Positions 62,702-64,000 of a stretch of DNA of 64,000 nucleotides are shown here, piece after piece. The stretch is from Oenococcus sicerae (GTDB taxonomy: Bacteria; Bacillota; Bacilli; Lactobacillales; Lactobacillaceae). The stretch spans positions 1,364,001 through 1,428,000 of the forward strand of contig NZ_CP029684.2 in assembly GCF_004102045.2 (NCBI RefSeq). The letters are read 5' to 3'. The notes beneath the pieces were generated by a model. The model was not told where the DNA came from. It did no database searches and saw nothing but the letters and a program-made list of their open reading frames with translations. Position 1 is the first letter of the stretch. The number at the start of each line of letters is the position of its first letter. Both the position numbers and the translations under genes were made by a program.

Positions 62702-63883
62702 ATGAAAATTTTAAATCAATTAATTTGGCCTAAGGGCTTTCAAAGCGACGCTATCAAGGCAGATTTACGCAGCAATTCTGAAAAAGCAGATCTAGGATGG
62801 ATCGTTTCGGATGTACTAGCAGATGCTGCGGCGGTGTTCACTTTGAATCAATTCCCAGCCGCACCGGTCCAATTGACAAAATCAACGATTACACAGGATC
62901 AAAAACTGCAAGCGCTGGTTGTCAATTCATCCAATGCAAATTCTTTTACGGGGATGCAAGGATTAAAAAATGCTGAACTAGAACAGCAATTAGTTGCTGA
63001 CAAGCTGGCATTGAGCCCGAAGGTCATAGCTGTTTCCTCGACGGGTATTATTGGCAAACAGCTGCCAATGGACAAGATCACCGCCGGAATTGCGAAACTG
63101 CAGAAAAGCCAAAACTCAGAGATCGCACAAGCGATCATGACTACGGATACAGTTTCCAAAACGATCAGTCTCGATTTTGACGGCATGATCATGTCAGGTA
63201 TCGCAAAAGGGTCAGGTATGATCCATCCAAATATGGGGACGATGCTTTCTTTTATTACTACGGACGCCAAAATTGATGGTCAGCTGCTGCAAAAATTACT
63301 CAGACAATTGACTGATATTACCTTTAATCAGATCACGATAGATGGCGATACATCAACAAACGATATGCTGATCGTGATGGCTAATGGTCAAGCCGGTCAA
63401 GAAGAGATTTTAGCTGATTCGCCTGCCTACGAAACTTTTAAAGCGGCACTTCATAAAGTGATGCAGACACTCGCAATCAAAATTGCCAAAGACGGCGAGG
63501 GTGCTTCTAAGCTTGTGACGGCAAATGTTTGCGGTAGTCAAAATGATTTAGCTGCGCGTATGATCGCTAAAACAATTGTTGGATCGAATCTTGTCAAAGC
63601 AGCAGCTTTTGGTGAGGATCCCAATTGGGGTCGTGTGATCGATGCGATCGGAAATGCTGGTGTTGATCTGGCTGCCAAAGACATTCAATTAGCGATCAAT
63701 CATGTTTTGATCATTAGTCAGGGGGAGCTGCTTGAAATGAATTCAGATGCTTTAGAACAGGCTGTTAAATCAGATCAAGTGACTTTTGATGTTTCGGTCG
63801 GCAGTGGAGCGGGGCAAGGCCAGGCTTGGGGAGCAGATCTAACTTATGAATACGTCAAAATTAACGCGATGTACAGGACTTGA
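62702..63883 (+). CDS. argJ: Bifunctional glutamate N-acetyltransferase / amino-acid acetyltransferase
   Basis: The 393-residue precursor recycles the acetyl group from N-acetylornithine to glutamate. It normally self-cleaves before the Thr nucleophile of a conserved MATML segment; here the segment is NMGTML, with Gly179 instead of Ala before Thr180. The MTTDTVSKT segment and EDPNWGRV near residue 300 are conserved. ArgJ makes the pathway cyclic, so a separate ArgA is not required. AGGAG ribosome site. Confidence 0.95.
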   Translation: MKILNQLIWPKGFQSDAIKADLRSNSEKADLGWIVSDVLADAAAVFTLNQFPAAPVQLTKSTITQDQKLQALVVNSSNANSFTGMQGLKNAELEQQLVADKLALSPKVIAVSSTGIIGKQLPMDKITAGIAKLQKSQNSEIAQAIMTTDTVSKTISLDFDGMIMSGIAKGSGMIHPNMGTMLSFITTDAKIDGQLLQKLLRQLTDITFNQITIDGDTSTNDMLIVMANGQAGQEEILADSPAYETFKAALHKVMQTLAIKIAKDGEGASKLVTANVCGSQNDLAARMIAKTIVGSNLVKAAAFGEDPNWGRVIDAIGNAGVDLAAKDIQLAINHVLIISQGELLEMNSDALEQAVKSDQVTFDVSVGSGAGQGQAWGADLTYEYVKINAMYRT

Positions 63884-63890
63884 GGGGAAT

Positions 63891-64000
63891 ATGACACATT
63901 TGTTTAATACATACAATCGATATCCGATCGAATTAGTTGATGGACATGATTTTCACTTAGTCGATCGCAATGGCAAGGAATATGTTGATTTAGCTGCTGG
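63891..64000 (+). CDS. argD: Acetylornithine aminotransferase, N-terminal part
   Basis: The reading frame starts ATG 63891 after GAGGGGAAT and runs off the window end. The 36 visible residues (FNTYNRYPIELVDGHDF, then DRNGKEYVDLAAG) match the N-terminus of ArgD-type class III aminotransferases. It directly follows argJ, so the gene order is argC-argJ-argD with argB not between J and D. Confidence 0.9.
   Translation, partial: MTHLFNTYNRYPIELVDGHDFHLVDRNGKEYVDLAA

Noticed and set aside
38014-64000. Duplicated tRNA-Leu 3' end as right attachment site
   Set aside because: I looked for the T-arm and acceptor sequence downstream of the tRNA cluster and found no copy in the window.

Overview
The window looks like a chromosomal segment of a low-GC, heterofermentative lactic acid bacterium of the Lactobacillaceae, most likely the Leuconostoc/Oenococcus group. 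My best guess is a non-oeni Oenococcus. This rests on gene content (decarboxylating 6-phosphogluconate dehydrogenase, an L-lysine-type MurE-like ligase, the yqeG-yqeH-yhbY-nadD-yqeK-rsfS housekeeping cluster, a pheST T-box, complete arg genes). It is inference, because no 16S gene is present. || Layout. 1-12.0 kb: mostly minus-strand accessory metabolism: nucleoside deoxyribosyltransferase, Gfo/Idh/MocA oxidoreductase, glycerate kinase, a TetR-controlled ABC-2 exporter, gnd, a LemA/DUF2207 membrane pair and two tandem PLP aminotransferases. 12.1-37.6 kb: a dense plus-strand core block: nadR, murE-like, argS, a class A PBP, ylbF, yhaO-yhaN-yhaM, then a tightly overlapping yqeG-yqeH-yhbY-nadD-yqeK-rsfS-methyltransferase-tmcAL-yceD-yidC-trmH run, an HxlR regulator, T-box-pheS-pheT, a rhomboid protease and glucokinase. 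37.7-38.0 kb: tRNA-Trp, tRNA-His and tRNA-Leu(CAA). || 38.05-58.4 kb is an accessory region directly downstream of the tRNA-Leu gene. It starts with about 1.4 kb of decayed DNA and continues with a galactitol-type PTS operon (PRD regulator, EIIA, EIIC, EIIB) ending in an L-ribulose-5-phosphate 4-epimerase of clearly higher GC. A lipoprotein gene and a frameshifted pseudogene follow. The last part is a defense island: hsdR-hsdM-hsdS, a tyrosine recombinase and an inverted silent hsdS specificity cassette (an invertible, phase-variable type I restriction system), then an Mrr-type endonuclease, a small ORF and a PHP-domain/SMC-like ATPase interrupted by one in-frame stop. || 58.5-64 kb: a GNAT acetyltransferase, two small membrane proteins, a second Gfo/Idh/MocA oxidoreductase, and the start of an arginine biosynthesis operon (argC-argJ-argD, cut by the window end). 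The arg operon is preceded by an 18-codon leader ORF ending in tandem arginine codons directly against an intrinsic terminator, which is a candidate arginine attenuator. || A recurring feature of the core block is that several genes have a TATAAT-like hexamer 6-8 bases before the start codon and no Shine-Dalgarno sequence. This suggests leaderless transcripts.
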